In this document: positions 7,861 through 17,400 of the stretch, piece after piece
Position numbering within the stretch: position 1 is the stretch's first letter
Layout: each line of letters opens with the position of its first letter
NCBI GenBank assembly: GCA_034434895.1
Contig: DAOTYI010000262.1
Span: 1 to 22,462, forward strand
Source: DAOTXL01 sp034434895
GTDB lineage: Bacteria > Chloroflexota > Anaerolineae > JAAYZQ01
DNA: 22,462 nt
Direction: 5' to 3'
Position numbers and translations under genes: made by a program
Notes under the pieces: generated by a model
Told to the model about the DNA's origin: nothing
The model's database searches: none
What the model saw: the letters and a program-made list of their open reading frames with translations, nothing else

Positions 7861-7967
7861 CTGAGAGCTTGTCGGAAAACCACCAAGACACAAAGGACAC
7901 CAGGGGTATTCGTTTCCTTCGTGTTCCTTTGTGGCCTTTGTGGTAAGCTTTTCAGACCGGCTCTGAG
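7861..7967. repeat. MITE-like inverted repeat, copy C
   Basis: Inverse-oriented copy of element A. It opens CTGAGAGCTTGTCGGAAAAC and closes GGTAAGCTTTTCAGACCGGC then TCTGAG. The right ~50 nt match copy A almost base for base apart from a small deletion, while the centre differs. Both ends are intact, so A and C define the element's limits. Confidence 0.75.
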
Positions 7968-8077
7968 GTGCGACTTGTCGCTTCACTTGATGCGGGCTTT
8001 CGAAGCAGAAGGCTGCTCCTGCCGGGTCTGTGACCTGGCGGCCCCCCGCTGAGCAATGAAGACGCCAAAAAGCGCAA

Positions 8078-8105
8078 GTAGGGCAACTGCTCGCAGTTGC
8101 CCTAC
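8078..8105. repeat. 28-nt palindromic repeat, copy 1
   Basis: Arm GTAGGGCAACTGC (8078-8090), loop TC, and its exact complement (8093-8105), followed by AAA. The same unit with two compensated base changes occurs at 20776-20803. Paired changes keep the hairpin, a sign of a REP-like repeat kept as a structure. Confidence 0.75.
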
Positions 8106-8130
8106 AAACGCACCAGCCTTGCGCCCCCCA

Positions 8131-8157
8131 CCGGCGGGGGTCACAGACCCCCGCCGG
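8131..8157. repeat. GC-rich perfect hairpin
   Basis: CCGGCGGGGGTC and its exact complement separated by ACA, a 12-bp stem. Its inner half, GGTCACAGACC, is inverted relative to 8025-8035. No T-run follows on either strand, so it is not a standard terminator. Confidence 0.65.
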
Positions 8158-8211
8158 GCAAAGGATGCCCCACACTGGCGTTCTGCTTCGAACATCCGAT
8201 GCGTATGGGCG

Positions 8212-8240
8212 TTGCGCCCGGAGCCATCCCGTGGTATAAT
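8212..8240 (+). promoter_or_regulatory. sigma70-type promoter of the histidine kinase gene
   Basis: TTGCGC (8212-8217), a 17-bp spacer and consensus TATAAT (8235-8240). The start is predicted near 8247, at a GGAGG (8247-8251) that lies 24 nt before the ATG at 8276, too far for a normal ribosome binding site. Confidence 0.7.
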
Positions 8241-8275
8241 TTCTCTGGAGGCGCATTGCACCGGCAAGAATCGCT

Positions 8276-10528
8276 ATGACCATTTTTGAATTTGTGCTCA
8301 TTGCCCTGGGCCTGGAAGCCCTGTTGTACCTTCTGCTGCTGGCCATCGCCCTGAAGCGGGGCAACCGCCAGGAGCGGGTGGTGCAGGTGCTGGCTCTCTA
8401 TACCGCCCTCTCCGCCCTGTGGGTTGGCTATCAGTTTGCCTGGCAGTTGGGCTGGCTCGATGGCCTGGGGATCAATCCCTACCTGGCGGTCCGGCTGCCT
8501 CTCTACGGCCTGCTGTTGTTGGCCCTGCTGTTCCTCTTCCTGACCCGCTTTTTCCTGCGGCTGCCCTGGCTCCGCTGGAAATGGATCCTGCTGGGCGTCG
8601 TCTGGATCGCCCTGTTGGCCATCCTGGACAGCAACCCCCTGGGTCTGCCGGAAGGGATCAGGCTGCCCATCGGCCAGAGCCTGAACCGCCTGACTCTGAC
8701 CTTCGGCGCAGCGGTCGTCGGTTGGGGGCTGTTTATGGGGGCACCGCTGCCCTGGTTCATTCGGGCCTATCGCCGCACCCAACTGCCCCTGCATCGCAAC
8801 CGTCTGACCTACTGGCCGTTGGCCTGGGGGCTGACCCTGGCCGGGGACCTGCTCTTTTTCGCCGGGCAGCAGGCCCCCGGCAGCGATGTGCGGCTGCTGG
8901 GCACCCTGGTCACCCTCTATGCGGTCGTCACTCACCGCCTGCCCGACATGCGGCGCATCGCGCAACGCACCCTCAGTTCCCTGATCATCACCCTCCTGAC
9001 CATTGCCATCTACACCGCCGGCTTCACCGCCGTCCAATACCTGTTTCAGGGCTTCCCCGGCTACAGCCCCCTGTGGGCCGGGGCGACCGTGGCCCTGCTC
9101 CTGGCCATCCTGTTCGACCCTCTGCTGCGGGTGGTGCAAAGGCTGGTGGAGCGGTTCATCGCCGGCAGCGGCTACGATCCCCGCCGCATCGTGAGCGAAT
9201 ACAGCCTGAGCATCAGCAACATCCTCGATCTGGACCGCCTGGCCGACGTGGCCCTCAGCACCATCAATCAAACCCTCAACATCCGGCGCGGTGCGCTGTT
9301 CCTGGTCCGCCGCGAAGAGGACCTGTGGCGGGGCGACATCTACCGCCTGCTGGGGGTGCGGGGCATGGAGGATGGCATCTATCTGCCGCCGCAGGGGGCC
9401 TTGTCGGCCAGCAGCCCGGTGGCCCGCTACCTGTGCACCGAGCACCGCCCTCTGACCCAATATGACCTGGATCTGCTGCCTCAGTTCCAGGGGACGCCGG
9501 CCGCCGAGCGTTCCTGGCTGGCGAGCCTGGGCATGGACCTCTACATCCCCATCCACGCCAAAGAGAAATGGATCGGCCTGCTGGCCCTGGGCCCCAAGCT
9601 TTCCCGCGACCGCTACTTTGATGAAGACCTGCTGCTACTTGGTACTCTGGCCGATCAGACCGCCGTGGCTCTGGAAAACGCCCGGCTGGTGGACGATCTG
9701 ATCAAGCTCAACCAGGAGTTGCAACGGGCCTACGCCGCTCTGGCCAGCGCCAACCGTCAGTTGCAGGAGATGGACCGGCTCAAGTCAGGCTTTATCGGCG
9801 TCATCACCCATGAACTGCGCAGCCCCTTTGCCAACCTGGCCTTTTCCCTGGAGTTGCTGAAGCGGTACGGGTTGGGCAACCTGACCCCTGAGCAGCAAGA
9901 ACAACTGGAACAACTGTCCAACGGCCTCAAAGCAGCCCGGACCCTGGTGGACAACCTGGTCACCCTGGCGACCTTTTTCAGCAAGCGGGGAGAGCTGAAT
10001 CTGAGCCAGGTGGATGTCCTTGAGGTGTTACAGGAAGCGATCGCTCCTCTGGAGGTCATGGCCAGGACCAAAGGGCTGGCCTTCCACCTCCTTGTGCCGG
10101 ACAGGTTGCCCCCCGTGCGCGGCGACCGGGAGCGGTTAGCGGACGCGATCCATCACCTGGTCCACAATGCTATCAAGTTCACCCCCGCAGGCGGCCAGGT
10201 GTGGGTGCGCTGCCAGGTGGAGGCCGGCACCCTCCATTTTGAGGTCAAGGATACCGGCGTGGGTGTGCCGGCCGGCCGGTTGCCTGGCCTGTGGGAGGGC
10301 TTTACTCAGATGGCCGATCCGTTGCGGCGCGGCGTCGAGGGGCTGGGGCTGGGGTTGGCCCTGGTGCGCTACATCGTCCTGGCCCACGGCGGCCAGGTGC
10401 GGGCCGAAAGCCGGGAAGGCAGGGGCAGCACCTTCGGCTTCCAGGTGCCGGTGACCGGCCCCCGCACCCCCACCCTGGCCGAGGTCACCGCCCCGGCCGC
10501 TCCCAGCTTCCAGTGGCAGGGCCGGTGA
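8276..10528 (+). CDS. membrane-bound sensor histidine kinase with GAF domain
   Basis: A 750-residue sensor. Residues 1 to about 295 are mainly hydrophobic helices (roughly 8-9 membrane spans) separated by short basic loops. Residues ~310-465 resemble a GAF domain. A coiled coil (~470-505) leads to HisKA with the H-box HELRSP, phosphoacceptor H512. The HATPase has N-box HLVHNAIKFTP (N631), G1 DTGVGVP (D659) and G2 GLGLGLALV. No receiver domain and no response regulator gene are adjacent, so this is an orphan kinase in the window. The ATG at 8276 starts just before the first membrane helix; an in-frame ATT (8255) near GGAGG is a less likely alternative. The stop overlaps the GTG of the GNAT gene, implying coupled translation. 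The sensed signal is unknown. Confidence 0.92.
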   Translation: MTIFEFVLIALGLEALLYLLLLAIALKRGNRQERVVQVLALYTALSALWVGYQFAWQLGWLDGLGINPYLAVRLPLYGLLLLALLFLFLTRFFLRLPWLRWKWILLGVVWIALLAILDSNPLGLPEGIRLPIGQSLNRLTLTFGAAVVGWGLFMGAPLPWFIRAYRRTQLPLHRNRLTYWPLAWGLTLAGDLLFFAGQQAPGSDVRLLGTLVTLYAVVTHRLPDMRRIAQRTLSSLIITLLTIAIYTAGFTAVQYLFQGFPGYSPLWAGATVALLLAILFDPLLRVVQRLVERFIAGSGYDPRRIVSEYSLSISNILDLDRLADVALSTINQTLNIRRGALFLVRREEDLWRGDIYRLLGVRGMEDGIYLPPQGALSASSPVARYLCTEHRPLTQYDLDLLPQFQGTPAAERSWLASLGMDLYIPIHAKEKWIGLLALGPKLSRDRYFDEDLLLLGTLADQTAVALENARLVDDLIKLNQELQRAYAALASANRQLQEMDRLKSGFIGVITHELRSPFANLAFSLELLKRYGLGNLTPEQQEQLEQLSNGLKAARTLVDNLVTLATFFSKRGELNLSQVDVLEVLQEAIAPLEVMARTKGLAFHLLVPDRLPPVRGDRERLADAIHHLVHNAIKFTPAGGQVWVRCQVEAGTLHFEVKDTGVGVPAGRLPGLWEGFTQMADPLRRGVEGLGLGLALVRYIVLAHGGQVRAESREGRGSTFGFQVPVTGPRTPTLAEVTAPAAPSFQWQGR

Positions 10529-11037
10529 GTGACGGCAGCGAGCTTGTGCGCCTGGAACTGAACGACCTGGCCAGGGCGCTGCATCAGACTGACCGCCCAT
10601 GGCCTGCCGGCATCGGCCTGCGCACGGCCGAACTGCCGGCCGACCTGCCCCTCATCGCCGAACTGTACAACGCCGCTTTTGAGGACACCGGGTCCGATCG
10701 GGTCACGCCGGAACAGATGGCCTGCCTGGCCTATCACCCCAGCCTGAGCCACAGGGGCATCCTGCTGGCCTGTGCAGGCAGCACCGCTGTGGGCCTGGTG
10801 GTGGGCAGCCTCGATCTGACCTCTGCCAACCGGGCAGGCCGCCGGGGGGCCATTGAACTGCTGGTCGTGCGGCCTGGCTATCGGCGGCGGGGCATCGGCC
10901 GGGCGTTGGTCCACGCCATCCTGCGCTGGCTGGCCGACCAGGGGGTGAGCACCGTCAGCGCCAGCGCCGAAGGCTCCACTGTGCCGGCCCTGCTGGCCCG
11001 CTACGGTTTTGAGCCGGTTGACAGCAATCCGATGTAG
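10525..11037 (+). CDS. GNAT family N-acetyltransferase
   Basis: A 170-residue acetyltransferase that should use acetyl-CoA to modify a small molecule or protein amine; the substrate is unknown. Strand beta-4 and the CoA loop are seen as IELLVVRPGYRRRGIGRALV (about residues 112-131), the classic R/Q-x-x-G-x-G/A motif. The C-terminal ARYGFEPVDSN is the usual GNAT end (YGF motif). The start is the GTG at 10525, whose last two bases plus the next A form the TGA stop of the histidine kinase (GTGA overlap). The frame stays open further upstream, but that part would lie inside the kinase ATPase domain and has no family similarity. Coupling to the kinase suggests a shared regulon or a modification step linked to the sensor. 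Confidence 0.85.
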   Translation: MSDGSELVRLELNDLARALHQTDRPWPAGIGLRTAELPADLPLIAELYNAAFEDTGSDRVTPEQMACLAYHPSLSHRGILLACAGSTAVGLVVGSLDLTSANRAGRRGAIELLVVRPGYRRRGIGRALVHAILRWLADQGVSTVSASAEGSTVPALLARYGFEPVDSNPM

Positions 11038-11447
11038 GCTGTTTATAAACATCCCTTTCCTCCAGCCAGGCGACAAGCCGGCCCAAGATCATCTGCCATC
11101 CACGACCGAGGACCTGCTGTTCCGGCAGGCCGCAGGTCAGCAGAGCCAGCATGTTCACCAGCAACCCCCCTGGAGCGGAACCTTTAGCACCCACGCTGCG
11201 TCTATAAAATCGTGACCTCGGCCAGGCCGTTCTGTCGCCTGGCACCAGAGGGTTCCAGGGATACGAAAGGTGCTCTGGTATCTCACCACAGTTCTGTCCG
11301 TTCTGCTGCTCAGCAGTTGCAGTCCTGGCAATCTGACGTTGGATAAGTGTGGGCTGACCGTCCAGTAGAGGAGGGGATTCCTGGTAAAATAAAGCTGGAA
11401 GCTCCTGGAGACCTTCCAGGCCTAAACAGATCATAAGGAGGCGACTG
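11038..11447. other. non-coding region with stem-loops before the subtilase gene
   Basis: No convincing gene in 410 bp. A perfect 12-bp palindrome TGTTTATAAACA (11040-11051) lies right after the GNAT stop. A TATAAA box (11203-11208) precedes two adjacent 7-bp stems, GCCAGGC-N9-GCCTGGC (11221-11243) and ACCAGAG-N22-CTCTGGT (11244-11279). The minus strand stays open across the region, but I do not recognise its translation; a decayed gene cannot be excluded. Confidence 0.5.
11382..11442 (+). promoter_or_regulatory. putative extended -10 promoter, leader hairpin and RBS of the subtilase gene
   Basis: TGGTAAAAT (11382-11390) fits an extended -10 element; no good -35 is visible. The leader can fold in two exclusive ways: CTGGAAG (11395-11401) with CTTCCAG (11413-11419), or CCTGGA (11404-11409) with TCCAGG (11415-11420). 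AAGGAGG (11436-11442) is a near-perfect ribosome binding site 5 nt before the ATG. Confidence 0.45.
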
Positions 11448-14400
11448 ATGAAACGTTTTTGGTTCACCCTGATGGTGATGATCGGCCTCACCCTGGCCGC
11501 GCTGCCGGCCACCATGCCAACCGGGGCGATTGCCCAGGCCCCACCCCAACCGCCACCTGCTCCTGACCTGCAACAGGCCGACCGCCTGCCCGAGGTAGAC
11601 CCCCAGATCCTGACCGAAATGGCCGCCTCGGCCGACGAGACCACCAGCTTCTTCGTCCTCTTTGGCAGCAAGGCCGACCTGGCCCCGGCTGAGGGCATCC
11701 AGGACTGGACGCAGCGTGGCCGGTTCGTCTACGACACGCTCAAGGCCGCCGCCGAACAATCGCAGGCCCGGGTGCGCCAGTGGCTAGACAAACAGGGTAT
11801 CCCCTATCATCCATTCCTCATTGACAACTCGCTCTTTGTCACCGGCAATAAAGAGTTGCTGCGCCAACTGGCCACCTTCCCCGAAGTGATCGGTTTCCGG
11901 GCCAATTACACCCACCCCCTTGAACCCATCATTTCAGAGCAGAAACCAACTTTCCCCGAAGGGGTAGCCTGGAGCATCGCCCTGGTCGGTGCCGACCGGG
12001 TGTGGCAGGATTTCGGCATCAAGGGCCAGGGCATCACCGTGGCCAACATTGACACCGGCGTCGAGTACACCCACGACGCATTGCACGTCAACTACAAGTG
12101 CGGCGACGGCCCCCATGCCGACTGCTGGTACGACCCCTCGGCCGTATGCCCCGACCCGAGTGTGCCGTGCGACAACGCCGGCCACGGCACCCACACCATG
12201 GGCACCATGGTCGGCGACGACGACCCGGCCCTGGAGTACAACGTGGGCATGGCCCCCGATGCCCGGTGGATCGCCTGCAAAGGCTGCGAGGACTTTTGGT
12301 GCTCCGACTTTGCCCTGAACGCCTGCGCCGACTGGGTGCTGGCCCCCAACGGCAACCCCGACAACCGCCCCAATGTGGTCAACAACTCCTGGGGCGGCGG
12401 GGGTTGCGAGGAGTGGTATCGGGACAAGGTCGTGGCCTGGCGGGCGGCGGGCATCTTTCCCGCTTTCTCGGCCGGCAACTCCGGACCCGGTTGCAGCAGC
12501 CTGGGCTCGCCGGGCGACTATCCCGAATCGTTTGCCTCCGGCGCGACCGACTCCAGCGACAACATCGCCGACTTTTCCAGCCGGGGACCCTCCTGCTGGG
12601 ACGAGATCAAGCCGGAGGTGAGTGCGCCCGGCGTGGATGTCTGTTCCTCGGTGCCCGGCAACGGCTGGGACTGTGGCTGGAGTGGCACTTCCATGGCCAG
12701 CCCACACACCGCCGGCCTGGTCGCGTTGCTGTGGAGTGCCAATCCCGGCCTGATCGGCGACGTGGACTATACCGAATATATCATCACCAGCACCGCTACC
12801 TGCCGCACCGACCTGTCCTGCGGCGGGGAGGAGTGCCACAACAATGTCTACGGTTGGGGGCGCATTGATGCCTACAACGCCGTCGCCCAGGTGGCCTCCA
12901 CCGGCTATCTGGAGGGCCATGTGCAGGACAGCGGCAGCACGCCCCTGCCCAACGTGACCATCCTGGCCGAGCGGGAAGCCGGTGGCCGTTTCACCGATTC
13001 CACCGACCCGACCGGCTACTATACGATGGGCATCCCGGCCGGGACCTATACCGTCACCGCCGCCCTGTACGGCTACTACCCGCAGACGGTCACCGGCGTG
13101 GAGGTCATCACCGACGAAGTGACCACCCAGGACTTTACCCTCACCCCCGCTCCGTTCTATGTCGTCTCCGGGCGGGTGACCGATGCCCTGGCCGGCTGGC
13201 CGCTCTATGCCCACATCACCATCAAAGGCGACCCGATCAACCCGCCACCGCCGAACAATAGCGTGTGGACCGACCCGCTCACCGGCCAATACAGCGTGAC
13301 CCTGGCCGCCGGCATCACCTACCACTTTCACGTGGAAGCCTGGTCGCCCGGTTATCCGCCGGCCGACCACACCGTCGGCCCGCTGACCGGCAACGAGGTT
13401 CAGGATTTTGCCCTGAGCGCCGACTCGGAGGCCTGCACGGCGCCAGGCTATCGGCCCGATTTCGTCTACTACGAGGACTTTGAGGCTGGCGACGGCGATT
13501 TCAAGGCTGCCGGCACGACCTCCTGGCGGTGGGGCACACCCACCAGTGGCCCCGGCCGCGCCCACTCCGGCACAAAGGTCTGGGCCACCAACCCGGCGGG
13601 CAACTACTCAAACGGCGAAGACGGCTACGCCGTGGGGCCGACGGTGGACCTGAGCGCCTACGCCGGCCAGAGCCTGTACCTGTCCTGGTGGCAGTGGCTG
13701 CGGACCGAAGGCTGTTGCGACTTTGCCAGCGTTGAGGTCAGCAACGACGGCGGCACCACCTGGCAGCGGGTCTACGGCGAGGTGAGCGGCAACGTGGACT
13801 TGCAGTGGACGCGCCACTGGGTGCTGCTCGACCCCTCCTACGCCGTCAGCGATTTCCGCCTCCGCTTCCGCCTCTACACCGACCAGTGGTGGGGCACCTA
13901 CCCCGGCTACTATGTGGACGACATCGGCCTCAAGCCCATCTCCCCGCCGGTCGTGTATAGCCAGGACTTTGAGGCCGGCGATGGCGGGTTCTCCCCCGGC
14001 GGCACCACGTCGTGGGCCTGGGGCACGCCCACCAGCGGCCCCGGCAGCGCCCATTCTGGGGCGAACGTCTGGGCCACCAATCTGACGGGCAACTATGGCA
14101 ACAACGAAAACGGCTACACCCAGTCGCCAGATATTGACCTGAGCGCCTACGCCGGGCAGGACCTTTTTGTCACCTGGTGGCAGTGGCTCCAGACCGAGAG
14201 CCTGTTCGACGTTGCCGGCGTCGAGGTCAGCAACGACGGCGGGATCAACTGGGCAACAGTCTATCAGGCTGGCGGCAATGTGGACCTGGCCTGGCGGCAG
14301 CGGGGCGTGGTGCTCGACCCGGCCTATGCCGTCAGCAACTTCCGCATCCGCTTCCGCCTGCGCTCCGACCGCTCGGTCACCTACCCCGGCTACTACCTGG

Positions 14401-17400
14401 ATGACCTAACCATCGCCGCCTCCCCGCCGATTGCCATCGCCTGCAATCTTCAGCCCGGCGGCCTGGTGGCCGGCAATGTCTATGATGCCAACACCAACGC
14501 ACCGCTGGCCGGAGCCACGGTCAGCAACGATAGCGGCCACCTGGCCTTCACTGTGCCAACCGAAGACCCGGCGGTGGATGATGCCTTCTACATCCTCTTC
14601 TCTCCGGCCGGCGACCACCTGTTCACCGCAGCCAGGGGGGAGGAATATGAGCCTCAGACGGTCAACGTCACCGTCGTTCAGAGCGACACGGTTCTGCAAG
14701 ACTTTTACCTGGGGGCCGGCCTGCTGGAAGTCAACCCCGCGACCCTGTCGGCCACCCTGGACATGGGCCTGAGCACTACCCTGCAGCTCATCCTGGACAA
14801 TGTCGGCAGCAGAGCGGTGGAATTTGCCCTGCAGGAACAGGACCGGGGCTTTGAGCCGATGCGGCGTTCCTCTGCCCTGTCGGGCGAGCCGTTCAGCGAG
14901 CCGGCGGCCATCGGTCTCCTGTCGGTGCGCAGCGCCGAGGGGCGCGCCGCACTGCATGCCGCCGGCGTGGCGGGTGGAGGAACCTGGTTGAGCGGCAGCC
15001 CGGTGCCGGGCGGGGTTGTGCGCTATGCCCACGCTCAGTGCCCCGGTGACAACAACTCCTTCTATGTCATCTCCGGCGTAGACGGCACCTTCAACCTGAC
15101 CAACAATGCCTGGCGCTACGACGCCGACAGCGACACCTGGAACGCGCTGGCCCCGATCCCGAAAGGTCAGGAGGGCCCGACCGGTGTGTGCTACGAAGGC
15201 CGCATCTATGTCATGGGTGGCGGCGGCACCAACCAGTTCTACATCTACGATATCGCCACCGATTCCTGGTCAGCCGGGCCGGCACTGCCGCGCAATGTGT
15301 GGGGCGCGGCGGCCGCCGCCTGGGAGGGGCGCATCTACCTGGTCGGCGGCGACGATGACTTTTACTTCGGCGGCGCGTCCAACCAGGTGGACATCTACGA
15401 CATCGCCGCCGGGGCCTGGATCGGCACCGGGGCAGCCATGCCGGTGGCTACCAGCACGCCCGGCTTCGTCCAGGCCGGGCCGTACCTGTATGTCGTCGGC
15501 GGCTGGGGCGAGGCGGCCCCCGGCAGCAACGTGGACGCGACGCAGCGCTACGACCTGTCGGGCGACGCCTGGGAGCTGGGACCGACCTTCAGCAGCGCCC
15601 GTGCCGACCTGGCCCTGGCCTTGACCAGCCAGTATCTGTACGCCATCGGCGGGGACGCCAATGGCGGCAGCCCGTTCGATCCCTCGGCCATGGTAGAACG
15701 GCTGGACTGGATGGCCTGGCCGGGCGGGGAGTGGGCCGACATCGGCGATCCACTTCCGGTCGCCTATACGGCCAACAACGCCGGCTTTTGCACCGACTCG
15801 CGGACCGGCGGTGAGGTGTGGTCGGTGGGCGGCTACGACGGCAGTTCCATCGCCGGCACGGCATTCTACCGCCCCTCGGAGGGCTGCTTTGGGCTGGACG
15901 TGCCCTGGCTGTTTGAGGAACCGATCAGCGGCACCGTCGCCACGGGCGGCAGCCTGGTCATCACCGTCACCTTCGACGCCGGCGTGCCCGAGGTAGACCA
16001 GCCCGGCTATTATCACGCCACGCTGCGAGTGCGCAACAACACCCCCTACGGCGCGGTTGGCGTCCCGGTGACGATGACCGTCCTGGCCCCCGACACCTGG
16101 GGCCGGCTGAGCGGTGTGGTCTACAGCCTGGGCTACTGCGACGTGAATACGACCACCCTGCAAGGAGCCAGCCTGCTGATCGAGGCCAGCAGCGGCCAGA
16201 CCGTCACCCTGCGGAGCGGGGCGAACGGCCGCTACGTGCGCTGGCTGGAGCAGGGCAGCTACACCGTCACCGTCTCGGCGGCCGGCCACCTGTCGCAGAC
16301 CTTCAGCGCCGACATCACACCCGGCGGCAGCGTTGTCCACGACCTGTACCTGCGCGCCGATCAGCCCTGCCTGACCGTCCAGCCCGGCGCTCTCGAAGTG
16401 TGGATCGTCCCCGGCACGCAGCAGACCCGCAGCCTGACCCTGAACAACGCCGGAGCCGCCGACCTGACCTTCGACATCCTGGAGATGGAAGGGGCCATGG
16501 CTGCCGGCGGACAGGGCCAGATCGTCGGCCTGGAGACGCGGCCGGGCACGGATATGCCAACCAATCAGGGCCAGAACAGGGTCTCAGCGCCGACGAGCTA
16601 CCACTACCTGACCGGTAGCGCCGGGCAACCCGATATCCTGCTCTGCACCGACTCCTGCGCCCTCCGCCCGCCGGGCACCTGCGGCGAACTGGCGCTGCAG
16701 AACCTGGGCGTGGCCTACGACCTGTACTACCAGGACTGGTCCGGTTGCCGGTCGGCCATCAACAGCGGAGCCCACGACGTGGTGCTGGTGGACAACGCCT
16801 GCTTCTTCCCCGATGCCTCCCTGTTCGACGCCCTGAACAACTTTTTGGTGAGCGGTGGTCGGGCGATCGTCAACTCTTTCGACATGGACGCCTATGCCGG
16901 CAACCCGCTGTGGGCAACGGCCGGTGTGGCCTATGTCTCCGACGTGTCCATGTCGCCGCCGCCGCCGGTCTATCGCTGGCAGGCGGGCCATCCGGTGGTA
17001 GGCGACTGGCCCTCCGACCCGCTGCAATTCGACGACCTGTATTACGACGACGGCGACCGGTTCGACCCGCTGCCGGCGGCCATGACGCTGGCCGGCTACA
17101 CCGCCGCGCCAGAGGCCGGGCAGGGGGCTTTTGCCCTGCGCAAGGATAACCGGGCCATGGTCAGCGGCTTCTGCCTGGACAACCTGGCCTGGCGCGACGA
17201 CGACGGTGACGGTAACCTGGACTGTGCCGAGGTGTGGCAGGGGGCCATCAACTGGCTGCTCTACCCGGCCAGCGACGTCCCCTGGCTGGCCGAGGAGCCG
17301 ATCAGCGGCACAGTCCCCTCCGGCGGAAGCCAGGAGGTGGTGGTGACCTTTACCGCTGCCCCGACAATGACCTTCGGCACCTACAGCGCCACGCTGATGC

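Larger units (their letters stand above)
7999..8192. repeat. nested imperfect inverted repeat
   Basis: TTCGAAGCAGAA (7999-8010) faces TTCTGCTTCGAA (8181-8192), and further in GGTCTGTGACC (8025-8035) faces GGTCACAGACC (8139-8149). The arms are about 40-60 nt with gaps. Inside lie the palindrome 8078-8105 and the 12-bp perfect hairpin 8131-8157. This looks like a composite of mobile repeat units inserted into each other. Confidence 0.6.
7766..8275. other. non-coding repeat-packed intergenic region
   Basis: No credible gene in 510 bp. From left to right it holds three short hairpins (7793-7847), MITE-like copy C (7861-7967), a CTGAGGTGCGACTTG box (7963-7977), a nested inverted repeat (7999-8192) that encloses a 28-nt palindrome and a GC-rich hairpin, and the promoter of the histidine kinase (8212-8240). 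Open frames crossing it are random. Confidence 0.75.

Noticed and set aside
27..8192. CRISPR array from the repeated sequences
   Set aside because: The repeats are far apart, inverted and unequal, with no regular spacers.
8141..9556. 471-codon minus-strand frame over the kinase gene
   Set aside because: Glutamine-rich low-complexity translation typical of an antisense shadow.
10291..10524. Longer N-terminus for the GNAT protein
   Set aside because: It would overlap the kinase ATPase domain by more than 230 nt and adds a proline/arginine-rich stretch without similarity; the GTG at 10525 fits the overlap pattern.
10955..11698. Minus-strand frame across the 11038-11447 gap as a gene or transposase remnant
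   Set aside because: It overlaps both flanking genes, has no ribosome binding site or recognised motif, and may be random openness; kept only as a remark.
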